Notes: generated by a model not told the origin, from the sequence alone. 49,077 bases of DNA from an uncultured Lachnospiraceae bacterium (GCA_910580015.1 CAJTVT010000020.1:1-49077), one strand, 5' to 3'. Shown: positions 8,314 to 17,277, counted from the first letter of the stretch. Program-made: numbers and translations.

Positions 8314-9963
8314 ATGAATCAAAATAAAAATATAATGTCTATATTTTTGGAAGGAACAGCAGGATTATATGTGCTTGTAATGCTGGTGTTCTTTCCGTTG
8401 TTTTATCAGGATAATTATATTGATATCTCTTCTGCAAAGCTCTCATTTTTTACCATCTGTACGGTGGGAATGGCGGGAGCGATGCTTTTATTTGCAGGAA
8501 TGGGAAAGTTGCAGCAGTATAAAGAGAAGATGCTACAGACAGAACCAAGACAGACAAACGGGCAGTGGGATGATGGTCATACGAATGCAACAAGAAGGTT
8601 GTCACTCAGACAGTGGTTGTCAAAGGTTTCTGTCACAACTTGGTTTTTGCTGATTTTTGCAGCAGGTGTTTGTATGGCAACCATTTTTTCCATTAATCCT
8701 CTGGAATCTTTATATGCAAAAAGCGGCAGGAAACTTGGATTGTGGGTGTTTCTGCTCTGCATTGCCATGTATGGTATGGTAGGGACATATTTTCGGCCGG
8801 GAAAATGGGTAATATGGTTCTTTTGGGGTGCAAATACAATTGTATTTTTATTAAATGTCTTAAATTATTGGGGATTGGATCCCTTGGGAATGTATAAGAA
8901 CCTGCAAGCGCTGCAACATCAAAGTTTTACCAGTACCATTGGAAATATCAATGCTTATGTAGGGTATCTATGTATGGTAATTCCAGCGGCAATGGTGTTG
9001 TATATTTTAGAAGAAAAACGAGTTGTGCGCATGGTGGCAGGCGCTTTTTTGGTATTGGGATTTTGTACCTGTTATTGCAGTTGCAGTGAAAGCTGGTTTT
9101 TGGGAATTGGTTTGGTATTTCTTATTCTGCTCTGGTTTGCAATGGGAAATAGCCTTACAATGCGAAGATTTCTGGAAGTTTGTTGTTTTTTTTGGCTGGG
9201 AAGCTTGTTGATGAAGGGATTTCTTCTTGTGGGAGAGGCAGTTGGTTTTTGGAGCAGCATGACATTGTATTTTAAACAACAAAGACTTTTGCACGATGTT
9301 TTGCTTCATGGATATACGCTGATAATGATGGGAATACTTGTGATAGGCGCGCTGTGTTATACTCGATACAGGGAGAAGAGAAATAAAAATTTTTCATATA
9401 GAAAGCTCAGAACATGGTTGTTTTTGGGACTTGGAAGCTTGCTTGGCAGCGTATGTTTGGCGGTGGTTGCGGCAAATCTGAAACCTGGCACCTGGGAAGG
9501 AATATTTGCGGTGCTGAATTCTTTGAAGATCCAAGATAGATTCGGCAGCGGCAGAGGCTATATCTGGAGAACTACGATAGAGGGATGGCTGGATTTGCCA
9601 TTGTGGGATAAAATTACAGGTTACGGTTTAAATTGTTACTATTCATTTATACAGAAGTATGACGCTGCGGGAGCGACAGAGATGTTTGTAGGAATGAAGC
9701 TGGTGGACGCACACAATGAATTTTTGCAGTTTCTGGTCACGACAGGTGTTTTTGGCGTTGTGGGATATTTTGGTTTACTTATCAGCACTGTGGTAAGTTC
9801 TGCCAAGAAATATCTTGAAAAGCCAATCATGCTTCTGGGAATCGTGGTACCTTGCGGTTATATGGCCCAGGGACTAGTGAATAACCCTACCGTATTTCTT
9901 ACCCCGTACCTGTTTTTGATGTTGGGAATAATTAAGAGCTTGGAGAAAATAGAGGATGTCTGA
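8314..9963 (+). CDS. O-antigen ligase / Wzy-family membrane protein
   Basis: Polytopic membrane protein of 549 aa with about twelve hydrophobic segments. A Wzy_C-type region near 405-490 contains DRFGSGRGYIWRTTIEGW and DAHNEFLQFLVTTG, motifs seen in O-antigen ligase and polymerase-like proteins. In Gram-positive bacteria such proteins may join or polymerise glycans at the cell surface, but no glycosyltransferase cluster surrounds this one. A hydrophilic loop rich in Gln, Thr and Arg occupies about 75-105. The start follows GGAGGAAGAA. The end overlaps the next gene's ATG by eight bases, so it is translated together with the exporter pair. Precise substrate is unknown. Confidence 0.8.
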   Translation: MNQNKNIMSIFLEGTAGLYVLVMLVFFPLFYQDNYIDISSAKLSFFTICTVGMAGAMLLFAGMGKLQQYKEKMLQTEPRQTNGQWDDGHTNATRRLSLRQWLSKVSVTTWFLLIFAAGVCMATIFSINPLESLYAKSGRKLGLWVFLLCIAMYGMVGTYFRPGKWVIWFFWGANTIVFLLNVLNYWGLDPLGMYKNLQALQHQSFTSTIGNINAYVGYLCMVIPAAMVLYILEEKRVVRMVAGAFLVLGFCTCYCSCSESWFLGIGLVFLILLWFAMGNSLTMRRFLEVCCFFWLGSLLMKGFLLVGEAVGFWSSMTLYFKQQRLLHDVLLHGYTLIMMGILVIGALCYTRYREKRNKNFSYRKLRTWLFLGLGSLLGSVCLAVVAANLKPGTWEGIFAVLNSLKIQDRFGSGRGYIWRTTIEGWLDLPLWDKITGYGLNCYYSFIQKYDAAGATEMFVGMKLVDAHNEFLQFLVTTGVFGVVGYFGLLISTVVSSAKKYLEKPIMLLGIVVPCGYMAQGLVNNPTVFLTPYLFLMLGIIKSLEKIEDV

Positions 9964-10786
9964 CAGTAAGAAGGAACGCCCTTTGAGATCTGCTATGCGT
10001 CGAAAATCATGCAGAAACAAGAAAATTTTAAATCTTGCAGTATCGATGGGGGAAGAGTTGTTAAAAAATGGCGGAGAGATTTACCGAGTACAGGAAACGG
10101 TATGCAGAGTGATGGAAGCTTATGGAGTTCTGGACTTTCAGGTGTTTGTGATCACGAATGGAATCTTTGCGACAGTCCATGAAAATCAAGAGGATGCCGG
10201 AAGTATGGTACGGTATGTACCCCTGGGAGATATCAATTTAGAAAAGATTGCAGGGATTAATCAGTTGTCCAGGGAAATTTGTCAAGGAAGCTGTACGGTG
10301 GATGAGGCCATGCGCAAATTGGAAGATTGTAGACAGATTCCTCCGATCCCATCGCCACTATTGATTTTTGCCTGTGGGATCGAGAGTGCTGGGCTTTGTT
10401 ATCTTCTTGGAGGCCGCCCGTTTGACTGTGTGTTTACCTTTCTGCTTGGTATGCTGTTGCAATGGTTTCTTTTAGCGGCTGGAAAGCGTCATACTTCCAA
10501 ATTCTTGATGAATATTTTGGGTAGCGCCATGGTGACTACGGGAAGTTTGGTACTTTATGTTTTGGGACTGCATATTCAGTTTGACCGGATTATTATTGGG
10601 GGTATTATCCTTCTGATGCCAGGAGTTGCGCTGGTCACTGCGATTCGAGATCTGTTTAATGGAGACTATCTGTCAGGAAGCATCCGTTTGATGGATGCGT
10701 TGCTTACGGGAGCATGTATTGCCATTGGCGTAGGAGCCGCAGTGAAAGTCTTTCAGTTATTGGGAGGAGGTGTGTTGCCGTTGTGA
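9956..10786 (+). CDS. Threonine/serine exporter, ThrE N-terminal-type subunit
   Basis: Half of a split ThrE amino acid exporter (PF06738/DUF1212), 276 aa. A Lys/Arg-rich N-terminus (1-25) leads into the cytosolic domain with MGEELLKNGGEIYRVQETV, the family's conserved Gly-Glu-x-x-Arg helix. Several membrane helices (about 125-270) follow, including GGIILLMPGVALVTAIRD. The ATG overlaps the preceding gene's end. The stop overlaps the GTG of the partner subunit, as is normal for this two-gene exporter, so both are probably made in equal amounts and act together in the cytoplasmic membrane. Transport of Thr/Ser is a family-level inference. Confidence 0.9.
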   Translation: MSDSKKERPLRSAMRRKSCRNKKILNLAVSMGEELLKNGGEIYRVQETVCRVMEAYGVLDFQVFVITNGIFATVHENQEDAGSMVRYVPLGDINLEKIAGINQLSREICQGSCTVDEAMRKLEDCRQIPPIPSPLLIFACGIESAGLCYLLGGRPFDCVFTFLLGMLLQWFLLAAGKRHTSKFLMNILGSAMVTTGSLVLYVLGLHIQFDRIIIGGIILLMPGVALVTAIRDLFNGDYLSGSIRLMDALLTGACIAIGVGAAVKVFQLLGGGVLPL

Positions 10787-11238
10787 TAGTTCAGATTTTG
10801 GTTGCCATTATCTCTACTCTGGCATTTGCGGTGTTGTTCCATGTGCCAAGACAGGAATATCTGTATTGTGCGGTAAATGGAGGACTTGGCTGGGCAGTAT
10901 ACCAGATGTGCCTAGATTCGGGGATCGGGGTTACCGTTTCAAGCTTATGGTCGGCTCTGGCTTTGACATTGGTGGCAAGGATTTTATCGGCGGTACGGAA
11001 AATGCCCAGTACGGTATTTTTGCTGGCAGGAATCTTTACATTAGTGCCTGGTTCTGGTGTGTATTACACGGCGTATTATCTGATTATGAATGATTTGTCT
11101 AAAAGTACATCCAAGGGAATTGAGACAGCAAAGATTGCAGGTGCCATTGTGTTAGGGATTATTTTTGGTCTTGCATTGCCCCAGAGCTGGTTTAACCGAT
11201 TGGGAAGAGTGACAGAGAGAAATCAAGATGAAAAATAA
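10783..11238 (+). CDS. Threonine/serine exporter, ThrE_2-type (YjjB-like) subunit
   Basis: Second half of the split ThrE exporter (PF12821), 151 aa and almost entirely membrane helices: VIVQILVAIISTLAFAVLF, the segment around GGLGWAVYQM, and LAGIFTLVPGSGVYYTAYYL with the family's Pro-Gly-x-Gly motif. The start is proposed as GTG at 10783, overlapping the upstream TGA, with GGGAGGAGG 12 bases ahead. An in-frame ATG at 10714 would add 23 residues that lie inside the partner gene and do not look like a membrane protein N-terminus. A strong bidirectional terminator follows at once, closing the operon. Confidence 0.87.
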   Translation: MIVQILVAIISTLAFAVLFHVPRQEYLYCAVNGGLGWAVYQMCLDSGIGVTVSSLWSALALTLVARILSAVRKMPSTVFLLAGIFTLVPGSGVYYTAYYLIMNDLSKSTSKGIETAKIAGAIVLGIIFGLALPQSWFNRLGRVTERNQDEK

Positions 11239-11279
11239 AAAGGAGTCACTGCATGTTTGTTATGCAGAGGCTCCTTTTT
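11237..11279. terminator. Bidirectional terminator between the ThrE pair and the amylase
   Basis: AAAAGGAG pairs with CTCCTTTT, and an inner TGCAT/ATGCA helix extends the stem. A-rich and T-rich ends on both sides serve the convergent genes. Confidence 0.85.
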
Positions 11280-11287
11280 GGGTGAAA

Positions 11288-12598
11288 TTATTTTTCGCAT
11301 TTCCAAAAATAAGCGCTGTAGGCAGGAAGTTCACTTCCGCCTCCGAAATCGTGCTCTTTTCCAGTAATCAGATCAACAGCCATACCACATCCAGCGTCAA
11401 AATGTGCAGTATAGGGTTCACTGTCTGCGTTGATGGCAACCAAAACGCGTTCATTTTGAGATTTACGCTCAAAAATACACTGTTTGTTGGTCAGTACGAC
11501 AGAGCGAAATTCTCCGTAATTCAATGCCTCGGAGGATTTCTTGGCTGCGGCAAGGTTGCTGATCCAATCGGTCAAATCGGTCCATTCTGGTGCGTCAAAA
11601 CTGGGGCGCAGGGAAGGATCACCATTTGATTTATCGCCCTTCGTACCCCATTCACTACCATAGTATACACAGGGAATGCCAGGCATTCCAAAATTCAGAG
11701 CGTAGATGAGGGGCAGATGTTTTGGATTGCCCAAGATAGAAGCAATTCGAGATACATCATGGTTGTCCACAAAGCTGAGCAGATGTTTTCCACGGTACAA
11801 GGTCCAATTCTCAGGGCCGAATTGCCGCAGCAGAGAATGAATGATCTCAAACATATTCATGGAATTAAAACTGGAATGCAATCCCTTATAACATTCATAG
11901 TTGGTGGCGGAATGCAGCATATTGTCATTCATCAATTGGTTGTAATCGCCGTGAAGCATTTCTCCCACCAGGAAGAAATCTTCTTTCAGACTGTCACAGT
12001 GGCTGCGCAGACGGCGTACAAAATCATGATCCAGACAGTAGGCAACATCCAGACGCAGGCCGTCAATTCCCCAATTTTCAACCCAGAAAGAGACGCTTTC
12101 CAGAAGGTACTGGATGACTTCTTCGTTGCGCAGATTTAATTTTACCAGGTCAAAATTGCCCTCCCAGCCTTCATACCACAGGCCATCGTTATAGTTGGAG
12201 TTCCCATGAAAATTGATATGGAACCAGTCACGGTAGCGTGAATTTTCGCGGTTTTGCAATACATCCTGGAAAGCAAAGAAGCCTCTTCCTGCATGATTGA
12301 ATACGCCATCCAATACCACACGGATCCCCGCTTCGTGCAGCGCGTCACAGACTTCTTTGAAGTCGTCGTTGTCTCCCAGGCGGACATCAATTTTCCGGTA
12401 ATCTCTGGCGTTGTAGCCGTGGGTGTCAGATTCAAACAGCGGGGAAAAATAGATGGCATTGATGCCTAATTTTTCCATGTGAGGAATCCAATCCTTCACT
12501 TTTAGAATACGTTTGGCAGGAATCCCATCATTTTCAAAGGGTGCGCCGCAGAATCCCAGGGGGTAAATTTGATAAAAAACACTTTCATAAGCCCACAT
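11288..12598 (-). CDS. Alpha-amylase family glycoside hydrolase (GH13)
   Basis: Cytosolic GH13 enzyme (436 aa, no signal peptide) acting on alpha-glucan oligosaccharides; cyclomaltodextrinase/neopullulanase-like by length and motif set. The four conserved GH13 regions are visible: DGVFNHAG (region I), GLRLDVAYC with the nucleophile Asp (II), FLVGEMLHG with the acid/base Glu (III) and FVDNHDVSR (IV). The C-terminal domain is short. The ATG follows AAAGGA by ten bases. It is read opposite to its neighbours, from a promoter at 12673-12701, and ends at the shared terminator. No sugar transporter or regulator is adjacent, so its sugar source cannot be inferred here. Confidence 0.93.
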   Translation of the reverse strand: MWAYESVFYQIYPLGFCGAPFENDGIPAKRILKVKDWIPHMEKLGINAIYFSPLFESDTHGYNARDYRKIDVRLGDNDDFKEVCDALHEAGIRVVLDGVFNHAGRGFFAFQDVLQNRENSRYRDWFHINFHGNSNYNDGLWYEGWEGNFDLVKLNLRNEEVIQYLLESVSFWVENWGIDGLRLDVAYCLDHDFVRRLRSHCDSLKEDFFLVGEMLHGDYNQLMNDNMLHSATNYECYKGLHSSFNSMNMFEIIHSLLRQFGPENWTLYRGKHLLSFVDNHDVSRIASILGNPKHLPLIYALNFGMPGIPCVYYGSEWGTKGDKSNGDPSLRPSFDAPEWTDLTDWISNLAAAKKSSEALNYGEFRSVVLTNKQCIFERKSQNERVLVAINADSEPYTAHFDAGCGMAVDLITGKEHDFGGGSELPAYSAYFWKCEK

Positions 12599-12672
12599 AA
12601 TAAGTAAATCCTTTCTATGGATAATTTCTGAATCGTCTAGAAGATAAATTACAAAAACATTCAGATGGCTTT

Positions 12673-12701
12673 ATTATATTACTCTGGCGGTTAAATAGCA
12701 A
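12673..12701 (-). promoter_or_regulatory. Sigma-A promoter for the amylase
   Basis: On the minus strand: TTGCTA (12701-12696), 17 bases, perfect TATAAT (12678-12673). It starts transcription about 80 bases before the amylase ATG. Confidence 0.75.
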
Positions 12702-12816
12702 TGTTTTTGCTTGCCGAAATTTCCATTAGTTGGCAGCAGTGCGAAGAAGTGATGAAGGTGTGAAAAGGGTGAGAAAGCCACATAATAAAAGTTACATAAT
12801 TTTTTAAACTTTACGA

Positions 12817-12822
12817 TATAAT
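12817..12822 (+). promoter_or_regulatory. Probable -10 box for asnB
   Basis: Perfect TATAAT 30 bases before the asnB start. The -35 is poor (TTACAT at 19-base spacing), so activation or an UP-type AT tract may help. The gap 12599-12851 otherwise shows only the divergent amylase promoter. Confidence 0.5.
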
Positions 12823-12851
12823 GAAATAATAGGAAAAATAGGAGCAGAATG

Positions 12852-14705
12852 ATGTGTGGAATTGCGGGATTTTATCATAGGGAAAAGAATTATGAAAAGG
12901 ACGGGGCGTATTATCGTGCCATCCTTGCTTCGATGCATGAAAAACTGCAAAGGAGAGGGCCAGATGATGCTGGAATTTATTTGAAAGGACACTGTGGTCT
13001 TTCTCACAGCCGTTTGTCAATCATAGATTTATCTGGGGGACATCAGCCCATGGTGCGCAAAAGAGGGGACAGAACCTGTGCGATTGTGTATAATGGAGAA
13101 CTTTATAATACAAAGGAACTGCGTCAGGAATTAGAAGAAAAGGGCTGGAAATTTCAGACTTCTTGTGATACAGAAGTGATCTTGCTGGGATTTATGGAGT
13201 ATGGGCCGCAGATTGCTGTGCGTCTGAATGGTATTTTTGCGTTTGCCATTTTAGAAGAGCAAGAGGAGATGATCTATCTCTTCCGAGATCCTATGGGTGT
13301 GAAACCGTTGTTTTATATGAAAAAGGACCATGAGTTTATTTTTGCCTCAGAATTAAAGGCAATTTTGGAACATCCAGCGGTAAATCCAGAACTGGATCGA
13401 GAAGGATTGAATGAGATTTTCGGAATTGGTCCAGCACGGACACCAGGGGTTGGCGTACTTCGAGGAATGAGAGAAGTGTGCCCTGGGGAATATGTGACTT
13501 ATGGCAGGAAACGTGCCCTGCAAAGAAAATTGTATTGGAAGTTGGAAAGTTATCCGCATACAGATTCTTATGAGCGTACCATTGAGACGGTATCAGAGTT
13601 GGTGCAGGATTCCATCCGTAGACAGATGGTGTCGGATGTACCGATCTGTACCTTTCTCTCTGGCGGTGTGGACAGTAGTCTCGTATCTGCGGTATGTGCC
13701 GCAGAGCTGAAAAAACAGGGAAAGCAGCTTACAACGTTTTCCTTTGACTTTGTGGATAATCAGAAAAATTTTAAGGCCAATGCATTTCAACCCTCTCAGG
13801 ATCGTCCTTATGTGGAAAAAATGGCAGCGTATCTAGGGTCAGATCACCATTTTTTGGAATGTGATAATACAAATCAGATTGAGATGCTCTATGATTCGGT
13901 AAAAGCGCATGATCTTCCTGCTATGGCAGATGTGGATTCTTCCATGTTGTATTTCTGCTCCCAGGTTAGCAAAAGTCATAAGGTGACGTTGACCGGAGAA
14001 TGTGCAGATGAGATTTTTGGAGGATATCCTTGGTTTCATAAAGAAGAGTGTTTTCAGGCGCAGACTTTTCCCTGGACGATGGACTTGTCCCCAAGAAAGG
14101 AATTGTTGGCAGATGATTTTATAGAATATCTGCGGATGGATGAGTATGTGCGGGAACGCTACCAGCATTCCATCGCGCAGACCCCAAGATGTCAGGAGGA
14201 CAGTCCCCAGGAGGCAAGACGACGAGAGATTTCTTGGCTCAATCTGAAATGGTTTATGCAGACCCTTTTAAACCGCATGGATCGGACCAGCATGTACAGC
14301 GGATTGGAGGCTAGAGTGCCTTTTGCGGATACCAGGATTGTCCAATATGTGTGGAATGTACCCTGGGAGATGAAGGCAAAGGATGGTGTGGTAAAAAACT
14401 TACTTCGTCAGTCTGGAAAAGGATTGTTGCCAGAAGAAGTGCTGTTTCGCAGGAAATCCCCCTATCCCAAAACGTATGATCCGCGCTATGAAAATCTGTT
14501 AAAAGGAAAAATCCGAAGGATTTTAGAGGATGGCAGCGCTCCAGTTTTGCAGTTTTTAGATAGGAAAAAAGTGGAAACATTTTTGGCAAAGACTTCTGAT
14601 TATGGAAAACCCTGGTATGGACAGCTCATGGCAGGTCCACAGCTTCTTGCGTATCTGATCCAGATCAATACATGGATGGAACAGTATGAGATTAAAGTAA
14701 GATAG
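12852..14705 (+). CDS. asnB: Glutamine-hydrolysing asparagine synthetase B
   Basis: Makes asparagine from aspartate using glutamine and ATP in the cytosol. Translation from the second of two tandem ATGs places the catalytic nucleophile at position 2 (MCGIAGF), needed for the Ntn glutaminase domain (about 1-210). The PP-loop synthetase motif SGGVDSSL lies near residue 270, followed by LTGECADEIFGGYPWF. The total of 617 aa matches AsnB. AGGAG sits 8-10 bases upstream. Lasso-peptide cyclases belong to the same superfamily, but this gene keeps Cys2 and all synthetase motifs and is 30 kb from the lasso-like locus, so ordinary asparagine synthesis is the simpler reading. Confidence 0.94.
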   Translation: MCGIAGFYHREKNYEKDGAYYRAILASMHEKLQRRGPDDAGIYLKGHCGLSHSRLSIIDLSGGHQPMVRKRGDRTCAIVYNGELYNTKELRQELEEKGWKFQTSCDTEVILLGFMEYGPQIAVRLNGIFAFAILEEQEEMIYLFRDPMGVKPLFYMKKDHEFIFASELKAILEHPAVNPELDREGLNEIFGIGPARTPGVGVLRGMREVCPGEYVTYGRKRALQRKLYWKLESYPHTDSYERTIETVSELVQDSIRRQMVSDVPICTFLSGGVDSSLVSAVCAAELKKQGKQLTTFSFDFVDNQKNFKANAFQPSQDRPYVEKMAAYLGSDHHFLECDNTNQIEMLYDSVKAHDLPAMADVDSSMLYFCSQVSKSHKVTLTGECADEIFGGYPWFHKEECFQAQTFPWTMDLSPRKELLADDFIEYLRMDEYVRERYQHSIAQTPRCQEDSPQEARRREISWLNLKWFMQTLLNRMDRTSMYSGLEARVPFADTRIVQYVWNVPWEMKAKDGVVKNLLRQSGKGLLPEEVLFRRKSPYPKTYDPRYENLLKGKIRRILEDGSAPVLQFLDRKKVETFLAKTSDYGKPWYGQLMAGPQLLAYLIQINTWMEQYEIKVR

Positions 14706-14743
14706 GGATTTTATGCTTGGTGATATAGACCAAAGAAAATGGA

Positions 14744-14772
14744 TTGCCGGAAAACGGAAGATATGCTATAAT
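14744..14772 (+). promoter_or_regulatory. Sigma-A promoter upstream of the thioesterase/cobalamin operon
   Basis: TTGCCG (14744-14749), 17 bases, perfect TATAAT (14767-14772). Transcription would start near 14779, giving a leader of about 180 bases. Confidence 0.8.
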
Positions 14773-14778
14773 TTGCCT

Positions 14779-14882
14779 ATGAAGTACAGTGTTGCAAGGT
14801 GGTAAGCCTCACTGAGAGAATCGTACCAACAATAAGCAAAAATAAATAAGCCTGCCTTGTACTTCGCGGTTCAGGCAGGCTT
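14779..14882 (+). ncRNA. Structured leader / candidate attenuator or small RNA
   Basis: A 9-bp hairpin AAGCCTGCC (14848-14856) / GGCAGGCTT (14874-14882) encloses a 17-base loop. The loop contains TGTACTTC (14858-14865), perfectly complementary to GAAGTACA (14781-14788) at the 5' end of the predicted transcript; CAAGG (14795-14799) and CCTTG (14855-14859) could extend this pairing. The 5' segment can also pair through GTAC with the GTAC at 14823-14826, so alternative folds are possible. The hairpin lacks a clear U-tract; two CTTATTT repeats follow. I do not recognise a known riboswitch class. Confidence 0.5.
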
Positions 14883-14961
14883 AAAGACTTATTTAAGACT
14901 TATTTTAAGAGGCAGACCATTCTTGTAGGCGTTTTCATACTACAACAAAAGGAGAATGATT

Positions 14962-15348
14962 ATGTTACAGCCAGGAATCAAAGGAAATCAGGAGATCACA
15001 GTAACTGTGGAAGATACAGCGAAGGTACATAAGAGTGGAACGTTGGATGTGCTTGCCACCCCAAGACTGGCGGCTTTGATGGAGGAGACAGCCTGGAAGA
15101 GCGTGGCTGAGGTTCTGGAACCAGGAATGGGGACGGTTGGAATACGGTTGGAGTTAGATCATCTGGCGCCCACACCGATCGGTATGAAAGTATGGTGTGA
15201 ATCGGAACTTCAGAAAGTAGATGGAAGAAAACTTACCTATTTGATTACAGCAAAGGATGAAAAAGGGGAGATTGGGAAAGCCGTTCATGAGCGCTTTCTT
15301 GTGGAGGAGGACAAATTCCAGAGAAAGGCGGATCAAAAGAATGGTTGA
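14962..15348 (+). CDS. Thioesterase-like hotdog protein (FlK-like)
   Basis: Small hotdog-fold protein of 128 aa resembling fluoroacetyl-CoA thioesterase (FlK)-like or general acyl-CoA thioesterases. Visible features are the central helix segment ATPRLAALMEETAWKSV, the strand GTVGIRLELDHLAPTPIGMKV, and a C-terminal strand around GKAVHERFLV. Similar proteins hydrolyse acyl-CoA thioesters, but the acyl group here cannot be inferred. The start at 14962 gives AAGGAG a 7-base spacing; an ATG six bases earlier is too close to the site. It is the first gene after the structured leader. Its stop overlaps the next start by eight bases, so it heads the operon that includes cbiA-cobS. Confidence 0.75.
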   Translation: MLQPGIKGNQEITVTVEDTAKVHKSGTLDVLATPRLAALMEETAWKSVAEVLEPGMGTVGIRLELDHLAPTPIGMKVWCESELQKVDGRKLTYLITAKDEKGEIGKAVHERFLVEEDKFQRKADQKNG

Positions 15349-15736
15349 AAATGATTATTATATGCGCATCATCCATGAGATGGTGAGAATGTGGCTGAAA
15401 CTGCTGTTCAATATTGACGAATTAAAAGAGGAAGAGATCATTTTTGAAGAGAAAGAGAATGAGGATTTGTACCGCAGGCTGCGACTGATGGCTGCCGACG
15501 GCAAGGTGAATGAGGCTGAAAATCTTCTCTGTGAGCATCTTCAGTCCCATGAGGAGCACAAGAATTTGGAAGAGTTGAAGATGTCTCTGTTTTTTTATGA
15601 TTATCTAAATGGCAAAAGCAATGAATTTCTGGAAAAAAATGGATTTTCGAGAGAAGAGATCCGAGATGGAATCCGCAGTGTTATGAAACAGTATGGATAT
15701 GGGGAATTGGCAGATACTTGGGGGGAAGAATGGTAG
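15341..15736 (+). CDS. DUF6483-like small protein
   Basis: A 131-aa cytosolic protein, acidic and mostly helical, beginning MVENDYYMRIIHEMVRMW. It contains LLFNIDELKEEEIIFE and a TPR-like stretch (LRLMAADGKVNEAENLLCEHL). The N-terminal DYxMRxIxEMVR pattern matches proteins I know as DUF6483 in Lachnospiraceae; function is not known. The start at 15341 overlaps the end of the thioesterase gene. Its stop codon overlaps the cbiA ATG. Tight coupling on both sides suggests co-translation with cobalamin genes, but nothing in the sequence links it to cobalamin chemistry. Confidence 0.75.
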   Translation: MVENDYYMRIIHEMVRMWLKLLFNIDELKEEEIIFEEKENEDLYRRLRLMAADGKVNEAENLLCEHLQSHEEHKNLEELKMSLFFYDYLNGKSNEFLEKNGFSREEIRDGIRSVMKQYGYGELADTWGEEW

Positions 15737-17277
15737 CGCCAAGAATTATGTTGGCTGCGCCTGCCAGTGGAAGTGGAAAGACATTGATTACCTGTGGAAT
15801 ATTAAAAGCATTGACCAATAGGAGGCTGAAGACAGCCTCTTTTAAGTGCGGTCCAGACTATATTGATCCTCTGTTTCACCGAGAGGCGCTTGGAGTACCT
15901 GCTTGCAATCTTGACACTTTTTTTACAGGAAGAGAGATGACACGATATCTGTTTTGTCAGACCGCAAAACAGGCAGATATTTCCATTATCGAAGGCGTTA
16001 TGGGGTATTATGATGGGATTGGAGGAGACAGTGTGATGGCCTCCTCCTATGAGTTGGCAAAGGTGACCGAAACACCCGTGGTATTGATCATAAATGCGAA
16101 GGGAATGAGTCTTTCTGTGCTTCCAGTTCTCCAGGGGTTTTTGCAATACAGGCAAGACAGCAGAATTACAGGAGTGATTTTAAATCAGGTTTCAGCCGCA
16201 ACTTACAAAAAACTGAAAAGTAAGATGGAGCAGGAGCTGTCCGTCACAGTATTGGGATATGTACCCAAATGTCCAGAGCTGGTGATAGAAAGTCGCCATC
16301 TTGGACTTGTGTTGCCAAAAGAGGTACAAGATATCAAGGAAAAGTTGCAGGATCTGTCAAAATTGTTGGAGATAACGTTAGATCTGGATAGTCTGCTTAG
16401 GTTGGCGGAAACTGCGCCTGAAATTAATTGTAAAAAGCCAGAGAACTTACACCTACAAAGTAGTCCAAAGGAGCACAGTGAAAAACTGGTAAGCCAATCG
16501 GAAGGAATGTCCACAAAAAATCAGGATCCAGGCAGCCAAATTCCAGAGCCTGTGCAGGAAGAAGACAATGAAAAATTAGACCGTGTAAACGTAATGTTAG
16601 AAGTGTCAGAACATAGGCTTCAGATTGGTATTACAAAGGATGAGGCGTTCTGCTTTTTCTACCAGGAAAATCTGCAATTGCTGATGGAGCTTGGAGCAGA
16701 GCTTGTCTATTTTTCACCGCTTTGGGATCAAATGCTTCCCAAGGAGCTTGACGGACTTATTTTGTGTGGTGGTTATCCAGAGCTGTATGCAGAACAACTC
16801 TATCAAAATACGTCTATGCGAGACCAGATTCGAGAGCGGATCCAGGTAGGTATTCCATATCTGGCAGAGTGTGGCGGATTTATGTATCTTCAGGAAAGTT
16901 TGGAGGATATGGACGGAAAATCCTGGGAAATGGCAGGAGTGTTTGCAGGTAAAGCATATCGTACAAAGAAGCTTGGCAGATTTGGTTATCTGAGCTTAAC
17001 GGCAAATGAAAATGGACAGCTTTTGGAGCCAGGAGAACGGATTGCAGGTCATGAGTATCATTACTTCGACTGTACGGAAAATGGCAAGGATTATTATGGC
17101 AGAAAGCCTTTGAGCAGCCGAGGATGGGAATGTATACAAGGAGGAAATAACTGTATGGCAGGATTTCCCCACTTATATTATTATTCCAATCCAGGATTTG
17201 TTGAAAAGTTCTTACAAAAATGCAGAGAATATCGTACAAAAGTCAGGAGGGAATATGAGGCTGGAAGATTGTTTTAG
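15730..17277 (+). CDS. cbiA: Cobyrinate a,c-diamide synthase (CbiA/CobB)
   Basis: Amidates carboxylates a and c of cobyrinate using glutamine and ATP. The N-terminal dethiobiotin-synthetase-like ATPase domain has the P-loop APASGSGKT near residue 10-18 and FKCGPDYIDPLFH. The C-terminal class I glutaminase-like domain has the nucleophile Cys381 in LAECGGFMYLQ and GHEYHYFD. A polar linker rich in Ser, Gln and Glu (about 227-290) makes the protein about 50 residues longer than usual. The start is ATG 15730 after GGGGGGAAG; an in-frame TTG 12 bases earlier is less likely. It overlaps both neighbours, so it is part of a translationally coupled operon. Confidence 0.95.
   Translation: MVAPRIMLAAPASGSGKTLITCGILKALTNRRLKTASFKCGPDYIDPLFHREALGVPACNLDTFFTGREMTRYLFCQTAKQADISIIEGVMGYYDGIGGDSVMASSYELAKVTETPVVLIINAKGMSLSVLPVLQGFLQYRQDSRITGVILNQVSAATYKKLKSKMEQELSVTVLGYVPKCPELVIESRHLGLVLPKEVQDIKEKLQDLSKLLEITLDLDSLLRLAETAPEINCKKPENLHLQSSPKEHSEKLVSQSEGMSTKNQDPGSQIPEPVQEEDNEKLDRVNVMLEVSEHRLQIGITKDEAFCFFYQENLQLLMELGAELVYFSPLWDQMLPKELDGLILCGGYPELYAEQLYQNTSMRDQIRERIQVGIPYLAECGGFMYLQESLEDMDGKSWEMAGVFAGKAYRTKKLGRFGYLSLTANENGQLLEPGERIAGHEYHYFDCTENGKDYYGRKPLSSRGWECIQGGNNCMAGFPHLYYYSNPGFVEKFLQKCREYRTKVRREYEAGRLF

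Noticed and set aside
11717..12139. A 140-aa plus-strand open frame in the amylase gene
   Set aside because: It is the antisense shadow of a clear GH13 gene with all four catalytic regions.
12852..14705. asnB as the missing lasso cyclase
   Set aside because: It keeps Cys2 and all glutamine-dependent synthetase motifs, has its own promoter and lies 30 kb away. Action in trans cannot be excluded but nothing supports it.
14806..14814. Partial resemblance to the cobalamin riboswitch B12 box (GCCTCACTG)
   Set aside because: The box has an insertion and the other conserved core elements are missing; the leader is too short for a standard cobalamin riboswitch.
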